Below, one piece after another: positions 37,006 through 48,135 of a stretch of DNA of 64,000 nt. The stretch lies in the NCBI GenBank assembly GCA_950295325.1, contig OX485806.1, positions 19,096,001-19,160,000 of the forward strand. Direction: 5' to 3'. This DNA comes from Polytrichum commune (Eukaryota; Streptophyta; Polytrichopsida; Polytrichales; Polytrichaceae). The notes under the pieces are model-generated. The model did not search any database. It was not told where the DNA came from and was given only the letters and a program-made list of their open reading frames with translations. The position numbers were made by a program, and so were the translations under genes. Position 1 is the stretch's first letter. Each line of letters begins with the position of its first letter.

Positions 37006-40000
37006 CTAGAGCCCAATTGCGTCCAGGAGCTTCGTATGGTCTGAGAGGGAGGCGAGAGTATTAGCAGTAACAAGCCCACTGGCAGCCACTGCTGGAATCC
37101 CAATGCCCGGGAACGTCGAATCTCCACAGCAGTAAAGGCCGTCAATGGGAGTGGATGGCATTGGAAACATGCCCTTCCCAGCTCGGATGGCAGGACCGTA
37201 TGTGCCGCGTTTCCGCCTCAAATATCTCTCATGCGTGAGTGGTGTACCCACAAGTTTCACTTCACATTTCTCCCGTGCAAATCCAGGTCCAAGTGCTTTC
37301 TCCACAGCTTTCCACAGCACCTGATATAGGTCGTGGGCACATGTGAGTTAGACAAATGGGATCAAGGCCAAACTCCAGACAACCATAGTGTAGGATTTTG
37401 ATCGTTTCAGTGTTTCCCGCAAGAAGAGGAAGAGAAGACTAGAGGTCAATGAGAACACACAACTGATTCATTGAAATAAATTAGGATCAAGCCCAAACTC
37501 TAGAATATCATGTGTGGAATTTATCATGGTTTCAGTGTTGGCCCAAAGGAAAGGGAACAAAGCGCAGAGGCGAAGATTAGAGATCGGTCAGAACACAGCA
37601 ACTAATTCATTGCAATAAAAGTCGGTATTGAGGCCAAACTCCAGAATATCACACTCTGGAATTTATCATGGAATTTATCATCGTTTCAGTCTTGGCCGAA
37701 AGGAAAAGGAAGAAATTCAGGGAAAGAATTAAAAGATCAGCCAAAAGACAGAAACCGATCCATTGCAATAAAAGCTAAGATCAAGGCCAAACTCCAGAAA
37801 ACTAGTGTGAATTAACATGGTTTCAGTATTGGCCCAAAGGAAAAGGAGAAACAGCAAAGGAGAATATAAAAAATCGTTTGAACACAGCGACTGATTCATT
37901 GCAATAAAAGTTGGGAACGAACCAACACTCCAGAGAATCTTAGTGTGGAATTTATCATGATTTTAATGTTAGCCCACAGGGAAAGGAGAAGAAGCAGAGG
38001 AGATGATGAAACGAACCTCAGAGCGCTCAGCTTTCAGCTTCCGGTAGGCTGTACTTTTGCGGTCAAGGCCTGCCCAGATGTTGTAAGGCTCTGTGCCAGG
38101 TGTGTAGGCATGCAACACATGCTTGCCCGGAGGTGCCAGGGAAGGGTCAAGTACACTTGGGATGGAAATGAGGACCACATTTTGGGGAGAGTCCACCCCA
38201 AGTGCCCAGTCGTTCACCACAATGTAATGAATTTCAAGGTCTGCTGGCAAATCCTGCACACAAAATTGGGCAACAAACTTCATGTGATTGTAAAACACTA
38301 GGAAAATCAAATAATGATGTGTCAATCTAAAGCTATGGATATTATGTTGAAGCCGATTCCACATTACCAATGTTCTTTACAATAGAGATAAGAAAAAACA
38401 AACAAAACTCAAATTTAGAACCCCTCTTCATCCCAGACTCTGCAATCAAACCGCCCACAGAGAAGACCAGATATTCAGACCCCACATTGAAACTACATTT
38501 AGTATCACATCTTGCATTGAGGAGGAAATTTCCAGTACCTTGGCGTCGATTCCAAGGTGAAGATGCATGAAAGAATCGCACTGGGGTGTATCAGTAGCTC
38601 GCCTTTGCAGCTCCTCTGGGATGGCATCTACAGGGAGCATAGGCACTGTGTCCCATGTTGAAGCATTGCTGATCACCGCTTTACGAGCTCGAATAACCTG
38701 CACTGTCAGAATTTATTCAATAACTTGTCATACCACCATCTCCATCCAGTAGCTTCACAAGGAATTTGATGCAATAGCCTCTTCATATAGTCTTGGAACT
38801 ATGCACACTGAAATATGCGCACACATCATAATACACGTTTTCCATTCTCATATATTATTGCGGGCATGTTGTAATGTAAGGAGGCCAACATACTATGGTT
38901 ACCTAACATGCAAGCTAGACAACAGAGTTCTGCTGAGGCCAAGACGTGTATTTTCAATTGAATTGTGATTGACAAGAATCAGCAACACGCTTCACCTCTT
39001 CCACGTGCAAAAGCGGATCAGGTTGCCACCAGTGTTGGATTGGCATCACCTTTTTTGATACCACAAGGGAACATATAATGAGGATTCTACATTTTACATT
39101 ATACCAATAGGGTACAGGTTTTTTAAGGGTAATTTTGTTTGTGATACAATTAGGGACTCTATATCATCCAGAAATGTTCGTACCTAGGTGAATTTATCCT
39201 AGAACCAATATGGTATTTGGATGGCACTGACCCAAATAATGACTTGGGTATACAAAGATTCATTCATCTTTCTAATACCCACCAAGTACCAATAAACGAC
39301 CAGTATTACAATCTTCACCCCAATAGAGTAGGTTCTGTGATACCATTCTTGATATTGTGTACTGATACCACACATTCACCTACATACCGGTCCAATATTG
39401 GGTGCCACCTGCAATCATTTTCTAAACAAACCGATCCTACAATGGTTGAACTCCCACCTGACCATTTCGCAGCTTAACACCCACTGCCCGCCCTCCTTCA
39501 ACAAGGATGGAATCCACATGCGAGTTGAGCGCAAGACGGCCATTGTGTTTTCGCAAGCCACGCACAAGCGCATCAACAATAGCCCCAGTGCCGCCTCGCG
39601 GGTACTCCAGCACACACCCTGGTTTGTACCATTCTCCAAACATGTAGACCTATTCATGACCAGATTCATTAATTCCTTCAAATCATGCAGGTAGTTTCAG
39701 AACAAAGCAATTCTTTTTCCGACGAGCACCCACTTGACATCAATAAGAAAACAATTGTACAGAAGCTTAAACCCAAGGCTAACTCGGATCCCATGGGAAC
39801 TCCAGGAGAGAACCACCCAAAGCCAAAACAGTGCTTGAATGGGTGACCTTCCTAACACTTGATTGTCCAGGGCACATTACCTCTATGGCCCACCCGATGG
39901 AGGTATCCGGGTGAACCAAATATTTTCAACCAACCATATGTTAACTTAGGGGTTTACACTGAGGGGATAGGTGCAGGCCAGCCTGTCCGTGACCAATCAA

Positions 40001-43000
40001 GCTTTTCACATTTGAAAGGAGACAGTCGGCTTAACGTCCTCTATTTGTAATGATGCCCTTTTCGGGGTTACATATACAGTTGAACCAATTCAAAGATAAA
40101 GCAACATCAAAATTCATGCCGATGCGACACTGGAGTCAACTCTTCATAAAAAAATTGGCATGTGAATCCTTTCAAAGGCATATAACACTTACCACTTCTG
40201 CTGCCAGTGTTCCATCAGCTTTGACACCGGAAAGAAGAAATGACAGAAGGTCCACCCAGTTCCGCACAAATGGGTCCTTAATATTAAGCGAATCCACAAT
40301 CTCTGAAAATGGCCCCAGCAATTTCCCAGCGCCCATTGCACCTTGTGGCCCCATTCGGAGAAATGTCTGGAACAAGGCTGGGCCGTAGCGTGCCAACGCT
40401 GTAACTAGTACCCCCCAGTCAGTGCGTATCGCAGCAGGAGGCAAGGCCATGGCGGCTGCTGACAATGGGAGAACAGCATCCTGTTCAGTAGCAAAACATG
40501 GCTTAACAACATACAACCCACATTGAAAGACAATAAAGTAATAAAATAATAATATCTACGTTATAGCTACTAAGGTATGTGGGCCTTATGTGATCAATCT
40601 TCTCAATTGGAGAATTACCTCCATTTGAGTGGTATGCGGCAAGGCTGGTTAAGAAGGGACACTAAAAGTCACGTGTTGTGATGAAAATTGGTTTATATGC
40701 CCAAAATATAGACACCATTCTTAGTTCGATACTTAATACAATTGGGAGGGTCTGTGTGATCATTTTGAGAATTGAGAATCTTCACTTTGACCTTCTATAA
40801 CTTTTGCATCTGAACTCCAGTTCTGAAACTACAAATGACATATTGCATGATTCGCAATTGCTAACCGCATGAGACAATTCCAAAGCAGCTCCAACGGCCT
40901 GAAATTGTCTGTGAAGTCGGAAGTGCCCACAATAGGGCCTTAGCACAGACATGAGTCATTGTTCGTATTTGTCATTACCCAATGTACTTCACTGTAAATA
41001 CACAGAGTGCACCGAATCACTTCCAAGAAACCATATGTTGTACACACTTTTAACTGGTCCTCCAGATGAGGATGTTGTAACCCACAACAACTATTGACCT
41101 TGAATTTCCAGGCCCACAAGACTACAGTGTCCATCAATTGATCTCTTGTGAAGGTGACTTAACCATTTCAGAAGCAGAAAATCAACACCTTTCACAAGCT
41201 AGTCATTAAACCCCAGCCCTGAAGGTAGGAGGTTTAGAGCCATGAATATCGCTCCACGAATCTATTCCGGGAAAATATTCCAGCCATTCCAGGTTCTCGG
41301 AATTGTAACTCCTGCAAGGATTCTCGAGGAACTAAATTGATCTTATGTTGCAGACCTATGTGTCATGGTTCACAACTTACTTGGAGCTTGCGCCAATCGT
41401 CCACCGCATTTTTCCCAGCAATTTGCTGTAAATCCTGCATAGTTCATGTGAAATATGCATACAGATTAGACAAGCAGCTGCAGGTAAGGGGACTCCTGAA
41501 CAGGGCCAATTGGCGTGAAGGAGATTTTTGAGAAAACAAAGGATGTGAGTTACTGGCTACACACCTTGTAGAATTCAGTAGGGCCAATCCGGGAGAGAAA
41601 TTGGCCTTCCGGGACGTGCACCATCCATGAATTGTATTGCACGCAATCCACCGACTCGCCAAGGGCATCGAGAACCTGAACACTTCAAACCCATTCAATC
41701 GTCAGAAACCAACTTTTAAATGTTGATGAATAGGTGAAATGATAAGCAGAATGAAATCCTTAATTTAGTGGACTTCTCATCTGGAGTTGGTCCCTTATAA
41801 TTTCCCACTGGTTGTTTTGCATACAATATCAATATTTTCTATCCTCGGACCTAGTGTTTGAATTTGAATGGCGAGAAACCTGTTTTGGTTCATCGAGGGC
41901 CAAACTCATTTTACAGTATTCTCCCGTTTAGTATTCTCCCATTTAAGTACGCACTTTGAACCGGAGTTGTTGGTGCGCACTTAGTTGGTAGGTGCGTACT
42001 TTACAAATTTTCATCGAACCAGAAGAAATGAGCGGTTTTCTAAACACCGATGACGCAAACACCGAAGAATATTGTGTTGTTATGCTGGAGGACGTTGATG
42101 AAACTCTGGAAACGATGCGAATTGAAGAAGAACCACCTATCGTTGACAAAATCCAACCTATCGAGACATTTGTTGAATCTAAAAGTGTTACCAACTTCAA
42201 AGGCTTTGAAGCTCTACACAACACTGTCCTCGACATCAACGACCAATTGCTTTGCTCCGATGTTCAAACGGAAGCTAGACAGATGTATGATGAATTGCGA
42301 CGATCGTTTGAGACATTTCAATGAAATCTTAACAAACAGGCATTGAATGTCAAGCGTAAAAAATACATGCATTTGCGGCAAATGACTCTACATGACATGT
42401 TCAAACAATAAAGCATGAACCTTGATTTTTATCAAAACATTGCGCACTTAACCAGGATGCGTATTTATGCGGGAGATTACTGTAGTACCTCTTGGCATGG
42501 CAAAATGAGTTTCACTCTTCAACGAACCAATATAGAATGTTCTTCATGCAAACCTCAACACTACCTCCAAGCATGCACAAGAACTTACCGAACATGGCAG
42601 GTGTTGTATGCAAAACAACCAACTCCCGACCAAGTCACGTTGAGTACGAGGATAACCCTAATGTCCTTTAACCTTATTATGACATTCTCCCAGCTAGAGG
42701 ACATTCTCAACGACCCTTCAACTGTGAGCGCCACGTTGGGGTACGTTGCATATATTCAGAAAATACAAAAGTTGGGGTAGAGATTGACAAAATTTACTTG
42801 CGCTAAGGGATTGGCCTGTGGTCCACGCGATGAAAGACCTGAAAATAGTGAAGGCCCTGAATCGAAGTAGTATCCTTTGATGTTGAAGGAGTGGGCAGCT
42901 CCACCAGGAATATCATGGCTCTCCAACACAAGAACGTCCTGGCCATACCGAGCAAGCAAACCACCGCAACACAGCCCCCCCACTCCACTTCCTATGACCA

Positions 43001-43175
43001 CAATATCGGCCTCTGCCTTCTCTGCGGAAATTTCACCATATAAACCCAGTATGAGATGCTCGTGAGAATGAGATGAAACCCTTTTTGTTGTTGGTCTAGC
43101 TTCGCAATGAACACTCTTCACAACTTTGTAGTGCATTCTGTTGCAGGTCCTACATCTCCCAAAACCCATTGCCAT
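37006..43175 (-). CDS. CRTISO-like FAD-dependent oxidoreductase (plastid), eight exons
   Basis: Exons: 43175-42798, 41675-41565, 41434-41381, 40480-40193, 39649-39458, 38697-38539, 38253-38017, 37320-37006. All introns are GT-AG and all junctions fall between codons, giving 577 residues. Residues 1-50 are basic and Ser/Thr-containing, like a plastid transit peptide. The FAD-binding GSGVGG is at 62-67, followed by VLVLES and IPGGAAHSF. Inner landmarks are EWYKPGCVLEYPRGG, ISNASTWDT, LHAYTPGTEP and CCGDSTFPG with GIPAVAASG at the end. It resembles the Arabidopsis At1g57770 type (CRTISO-like) more than carotenoid isomerase itself. The family handles polyene substrates, but this member's reaction is unsettled. 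The start at 43175 is the first in-frame ATG; the next is at 43169. Introns are loaded with repeats. Confidence 0.92.
37358..38000. repeat. Minisatellite, ~135-bp unit, about five copies, in intron 7 of the CRTISO-like gene
   Basis: Units repeat GGCCAAACTCCAGA, TGTGGAATTTATCATG, TTTCAGT.TTGGCC, AAAGGAAAAGGA, a GA-rich part, and GATTCATTGCAATAAAAG. Unit starts are near 37366, 37488, 37633, 37785 and 37921. The array nearly fills the 696-bp intron and stops close to the donor of exon 7. Confidence 0.9.
39784..39850 (+). repeat. 5S rRNA-derived segment of a dispersed repeat, in intron 4
   Basis: GGATCCCATGGGAACTCC at 39785-39802 and GTGCTTGAATGGGTGACCT at 39831-39849 match plant 5S rRNA blocks, and the spacing between them equals that of 5S. 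The middle is degenerate. Flanking sequence is not 5S, so this is not a gene but part of a repeat, such as a 5S-bearing SINE or a Cassandra-type TRIM. The upstream ~40 bp recur on the minus strand at about 36361-36420, and the downstream part (39893-40150) resembles 52445-52790. Confidence 0.6.
41914..42482 (+). mobile_element. pogo/Tigger deletion derivative in intron 1 of the CRTISO-like gene
   Basis: Both ends begin CAGTA(T/A)TCTCCCG, are flanked by TA, and the arms continue with ...TACGCA and GTGCGCA blocks. Inside, the plus strand encodes only the transposase's acidic C-terminal tail (EEYCVVMLEDVDETLE...). A TGA at 42322-42324 interrupts it, and it ends in QMTLHDMFKQ, a PIP-box-like peptide typical of pogo-group C-termini. 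The DNA-binding and catalytic parts are deleted. The element lies opposite in direction to the host gene. Confidence 0.7.
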
Positions 43176-43530
43176 GGCCAAGAATCTGCGAACGGGGTTA
43201 GGTGTCAGCCATTTGTCTCCTCACTATCTTCGAATGTCTGGTGACATTTACATGAATTCATTGCCCCGTCACAAACTTAACCATCTTCACTACTTTGTAC
43301 TGCATTCTATTGCAGATGAATGTTACAACCATGGCCAAGAATTTGCGAACAGTGTTAGATCAAAGCCATTTTCTCAGCACTATCTTGGAAGGTCTGTTGA
43401 AATTCGCATAAACTGAACACTCTTTGTTGCAGGTCCTACATCTCCCAAAATCAATCGACATGACCAAGTAATTGTGGACAGGGTAAGGTGTCAGCCATTT
43501 TTCTCAGCACTATCTATCAATGCCTGGTGA
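43111..43530. repeat. Three copies of the CRTISO-like start region
   Basis: A ~130-170-bp unit containing the gene's first codons occurs three times head to tail: about 43111-43265 (the real start), 43279-43416 and 43416-43530. On the minus strand copy 2 has its own ATG at 43332 and encodes CNRMQYKVVK, against CNRMHYKVVK in the real exon, then stops at 43258. Copy 3 has an ATG at 43461 and reads DFGRCRTCN, against GFGRCRTCN. Copies 2 and 3 would lie in the 5' leader or promoter as upstream ORFs. Confidence 0.75.
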
Positions 43531-46500
43531 GAAAACCTTTATTGTGTAAATTGATTTTTTTCTTGAAATCTTATAATTCTCGTCTGAAAACTGGCGCTAC
43601 TGATGGTGGTGGCCATTTCAAACTGTGGCTCTGATTGCATCACTACAAATTGCAAGAAAATCACCATGGATGTTGTTCGTGTGGTGTTTTTGGTTGCTAC
43701 AGAATTGACCCCCCAAGCTTGATTGGTTCCAGCTATGGTGTCCATACCTATTGTTGCAGATTCTGGAATGCTTACATCGGCCAGCTTTTCTCCCACTACA
43801 GCCCTCACCACTCCAAATTTCGGCGCCTTGGAGACCTCATTCCTTGTCTCATGTCCTAATTCCTGCACAGCCAATGAGGCACTGCGACGAAGCGACGAAA
43901 TTTCAGACGGGGATTTTCGGCCGCAGCTTGCCTGGGTTGTGCCAATTGGCATCATACATCTCTGGATGCCACCAACTCTTTCCACCAGAGCCGACGTTGT
44001 TGCACAAAATTTCATACCCATGGTGGAGACGGCGCAACAACTGGGCATGGAAGAGTGAAGCTACATTACAACTAGATAGGTTGCAAATGCACGAATATGT
44101 CCGATTGAAAATTTTGCATAAATGGGGGACGAATCTGTGTACGAGGTAATGGCCGGAGAAACTTAGCAGTGCGATGAACCATCTACAGTGGTTGAAATTG
44201 ATGAATTCCCGCAGAATTGTGGAGGTAAACTAAACTTTCAAAAAGTGTTAAAAGGTTGTGTGCTTTGTAGAACTTCGAGTGACTGGTTGGGCATAAGATT
44301 GCAGAGGAAAGGTAAGTGAATCTGTGAAGGTCCACGTTGGTCTGCAGAGCACCTCAAATCTGAAGTCCATTTCTCTAGATTAATCATCTCTTTTTTTGCT
44401 TTTGATGAAAAGGTCCCTCCCACTATTCCAGGGCTCTCCTAAAATTCTTGTGGAAAGTAATTATAAGATTGTGAAGTTTCTCGGAGAAGAGATAAACAAT
44501 ACGTTTATGCAGTACGGTTGTGGGGAACTGTGGACCACTCATATCCAAGTAGAGCTCTGGGCGATTTCTGATTTCTAACCTGGAGTGGGCTACTACTAGG
44601 TACCTGCACCTATACCAAAAGAAACGACAAAATCCAGCACCCAAAATGTGCATGTCCACCATTTGATCAACAGGTGTAACTAGAAATAACAATTGCATGA
44701 ATCTTAGGAAGAGCTGCCATGTTCAGGTTTTGAGCAGATAGATTGTAACTTATTTATGAGGTGAGTCATTAAGGAAGAATTGGTCTAAAGGAGACCTCGA
44801 ATTTAGGTGACTCAAGCAGTTTGTAGTGGATGCGTGCCAGACAAGAAATGGGAATAGAAGTTGGTATGTATGATTGACAAACTAAGAAACTGACATGCAG
44901 ATTTGTATCCATCACCATTTCTTCCTCCAAGTTGGAAACAGTACATTCTGGTTTGTTAGTGAGTTTCAACCCTCACATTTACGCAACCTAAAAGCATGCA
45001 GACTGTATAATCTCCCTCTCCTAGGTTAGAGTAGCTTGTATGTATAAGTAGAATGAAAAAAAAACATCATTTCACATTGCCAGCACTATAGTTTATGGAG
45101 TTTGAGAATGCCTAATACTTGGAACTTTTGGCAAGTCACAGCCAATTGCCATGTTAGTTAGGCCTCAAATGATGAATCTGAATCCCCCAACATTTATGCA
45201 ATATCCGTGCTAATACTCATGTTGGTTATGCCTGAAATGGTGAGTCTGAAACCCAAATTTTTGTTCAATATTTGTGCTAATATGACAACTCACAGAAGAT
45301 TTTCTGTGCCTAATGAGAAGTCCAGGTAGGACAAAAGTGTGTCAGCTAAATGCCCTAACCAGAAGGAAAAAGGCTTCTCTGGCAATGAGCTACAATCAAG
45401 GAACTGACAAGACTAGAACTTCTGCAGTGTCATCATTTACATCTTATTAACACAGAACTGTCTGCCATCAGGTGAATGGCAGCACAGTTTCAAAATTTGC
45501 AAGAACAATTACATAGGAGCTGTCTCTGAAAGGTCTAGGATATACACACTTGTCAAAATTCAAAATCAAATTGTGGGTGCTAGATGAACCTCCAGGATTG
45601 TCCTGGTCATAAAATCTCAGGGAACAGAACCAGAGCATGAGCAAGCTCAAGTCGAGTATGTATTGATCTGTCGCAGCTACCTAGAAGTTAGATATCATTT
45701 GCGTAAAGTTCAACCATTACATTTATCAATGAAAGAAAAAAGGTGTGCTCTACCATCCTCACGCCATGAGGATATATTGAAAATAACAAAATGCTATAAT
45801 CTTTTATAGCCTCCATAATACCAAAGAAGCAGAATTCAAAGTTTGGAAGTATAGGTCGTTTATGGAAACAAAATGTTTCATACGTGCAATTTGCATTTCA
45901 GTTCGAACCCTTGTTTTATACCCCTGTTCCTCAGTCTGTACTCATGCCTTCAGGTCAACCGACTAAGTCAGATATTTGCCAATACTGTAGCCCTATTTAA
46001 AGGGCATTGACATGGTTTAAATAAGTGGAGAAAATGCACTCTTTGAAGAACACTCTTCGGCCACCACGTCTTGCTCACAGAACAAATTCTCGTTGCAAAA
46101 CAGGAGAAGGTACATATGAGAAATTATGCAGACAATTTTGCAAAAACCCAATTTAATTGCTATCTACCAAGAATTAACGTGATAGGTATTTACTCGAGAA
46201 TTGCGGTCCTATATGATATAATGTAACATAAACCTACGCAGAAATCTTCAAGCCTCCGCGCATTACTTAGACAATCTTGACTCTTGTTTCGATAGCGAAG
46301 CAAGTTACGATGATTCAAGCAACACTAATTGCTTGAAACATTGATTCCATCAAATCCCAGAAGCATAACAAGTTAAACAGAGCAACATCAACCACCATCA
46401 CATGCATAGTGTTTGTATTACCTCTCTACCTCAAACCGGTGTTCATGCTTGACATGCCCAGCCTTGGACAGCTTGACCTACCGAGCTACTTGAGGTTTGC

Positions 46501-47059
46501 AGAATATCCCCAAGACCCAAAAGTCCCAACATTTATATTTCTGTACAAAGTCCAAGCTTTATTTTGTTCTGCTTTACACAAGGACTGTTAGGTAGACGTC
46601 TTTGTGCACTAACATCAGTTCCCACAAGCACTTCGCCAGACCTTGAAACATCATCATCATCGTCAAAAGGGGACGGACCACCGACCATGACTTCTCAAGT
46701 CATCTACCCAGAAGGTAAATATATAACATCAAATTCAAATGGTTGCATTGGGAAAATTCAAGAAAAAGGTTCGGATCAACCACATATTTCATAAGAGGTT
46801 TTGTTCATAAGTTTTCCATGATGGAGAGATGGCCATATCTACAAAAAACAAACACAGCCACAATAATAAAATCTGAAATTGAAGCAGCAACGCTTGCTGC
46901 TACAACTTCCTTCATCAAAAGCATGGGGGCGGCTTAGAGCATGCATCCATCCTAACCAACACGAAGAAGAAGAAGAAAAAAAAAAAAAAAAAGACTTAAA
47001 GCATCACCCTAAGTTGATGTTGATATTCATGATGTTTCCATCATCATCCCCCTATCACC
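43531..47059. other. Intergenic stretch between the CRTISO-like gene and HVA22
   Basis: No gene is supported. A 111-codon plus frame (43723-44058), opposite a 169-codon minus frame, is the best candidate but matches nothing I know. A ~70-bp unit is doubled at 45150-45295. A GAA/A-rich run lies at 46963-46992. Confidence 0.45.
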
Positions 47060-47545
47060 TCACTGCGCGTGGTTGGTTTTCCTGGCATCCTCCAGGGCTG
47101 CGCTGATGAGTTTTTCGAAGGCACCGGGTCCGCTCTCATCGATGTATGTCGCAACTAAGGAGCGGGCTTCAGGGCTGATGGATGCCAACCACTTGCGCTG
47201 TGCATCTGACAGCTTCTGGTCGATCGTACCCGACGCTGCGTAGAAGTAGGGACGCACGTAACGCTCGTAAAGGATGATTCCACCTCGGAACTGAGGCAAC
47301 ACCAACCATGCCGCCACCAGCAGCTTCACATACGAGTACAACGGGATCCATGCAAAAACAGGGGCAGCCGCCATTTCCAACAACGTTACGAAAGAGTATA
47401 AAACCCAGTAGGTTAGCCATTGCTGGTCATCCTCCTTGAATGGAGACTCTATGGCCATGATGGATGCATACAATGGATACAACAACATCACCACTGGACC
47501 TGCCAGTGCGTTCGCTCGGAGCGCCAGAGCCCAAAACCACCCCAT
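47060..47545 (-). CDS. HVA22-like protein (TB2/DP1 family), intronless coding region
   Basis: A single 161-codon frame covers the whole TB2/DP1/HVA22 domain. It has YPLYASIMAIES near residues 23-34, DDQQWLTYWVLYSFVTLLE, and WLVLPQFRGGIILYERYV, with hydrophobic hairpins between them and a charged C-terminal tail. Family members (Reep/Yop1/HVA22) sit in the ER membrane as hairpins and shape tubules. Plant HVA22 is induced by ABA and stress and is linked to vesicle traffic. The start is the only ATG giving a full domain. The leader is GA-rich on the sense strand, with an ABRE-like site about 550 bp upstream. Plant HVA22 genes usually have introns, so an unbroken frame is notable. No A-tail marks it as a retrocopy. 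Confidence 0.9.
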   Translation of the reverse strand: MGWFWALALRANALAGPVVMLLYPLYASIMAIESPFKEDDQQWLTYWVLYSFVTLLEMAAAPVFAWIPLYSYVKLLVAAWLVLPQFRGGIILYERYVRPYFYAASGTIDQKLSDAQRKWLASISPEARSLVATYIDESGPGAFEKLISAALEDARKTNHAQ

Positions 47546-47548
47546 AGC

Positions 47549-47597
47549 TCTTCTCTTCTCTTCTCTTCTCTTCTCTTCTCTTCTCTTCTCTTCTCTT
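47549..47597 (+). repeat. TTCTC pentanucleotide repeat in the HVA22 leader
   Basis: About ten TTCTC units end just upstream of the HVA22 start codon and read GAGAA on the sense strand. GA-rich leaders are common in plants; repeat number may vary between individuals. Confidence 0.9.
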
Positions 47598-48090
47598 CCC
47601 TAAACTGTTCCTTTCCTCCAAACCCTACACACCAGCAGATACCTTGCAAAACAATAGAGAAAAATTAAACACGATCTCGCGAGCCCTGGGAGCTCGCGGA
47701 GCTGAGAAGGAGACGATGCAAACCCTGGAAACCCTTGGTGGCAGTTGGCGATGTGAAGCGAACGCTACAGGGCACCGTTTGAGGAGAGGTAAAGAAGGGA
47801 GAAGGCGGCGGAGGAGCAAGCTTGCGATGAGATGCGTGGCGGGTGAGATGGAGGCGGGAGGAGCGAGAGAGGAGAGAAGAGTGCGGCGAGGATGCGACGT
47901 CGGGGAGGGGGAGGGGAGGGGAAGGGAAGGCAAGGGGGAGGGAGTTCAGAGAAGTGGGCGGAAGGGGAAGGGCCCGGGGTGGCGGGGGACGGGCCGGGTG
48001 TTGGTGGCAGGGATGCCCGAGGGGCCAATGGGCGACCAGGTCCTGCCACGCGGCGGGCTGGGGACCGGTCACTTGGATGCCAAGTCAGCT

Positions 48091-48097
48091 GCCACGT
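48091..48097 (-). promoter_or_regulatory. Possible ABRE (ACGTGGC) upstream of HVA22
   Basis: The minus strand reads CCGACGTGGC, containing the ACGTGGC core bound by ABA-response bZIP factors. Close by on the same strand are GTGACGTA (48111-48117 region), a bZIP-type site, and CCGCGTGGC (about 48045-48053), which resembles a coupling element. The whole 47650-48190 block is GC-rich compared with its surroundings. In barley HVA22 an ABRE plus coupling element drives ABA response. Here the role is inferred from position. Confidence 0.35.
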
Positions 48098-48135
48098 CGG
48101 AGAGCCTGGGTACGTCACTGCGTCGGGAACAACGG

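Noticed and set aside
39784-39850. Functional 5S rRNA gene
   Set aside because: Only two blocks match; the 5' third and the middle, including the A box, are lost, and the flanks belong to a dispersed repeat.
43723-44058. 111-codon plus frame as a host gene
   Set aside because: Composition is plausible, but the opposite strand has a longer frame, neither has a recognisable domain, and no splice context decides between them.
47060-47545. HVA22 as a clear processed retrogene
   Set aside because: A sense-strand A-tail would appear as T on the plus strand below 47060. Instead the plus strand has an A-run at about 46976-46992, and no target duplication was seen.
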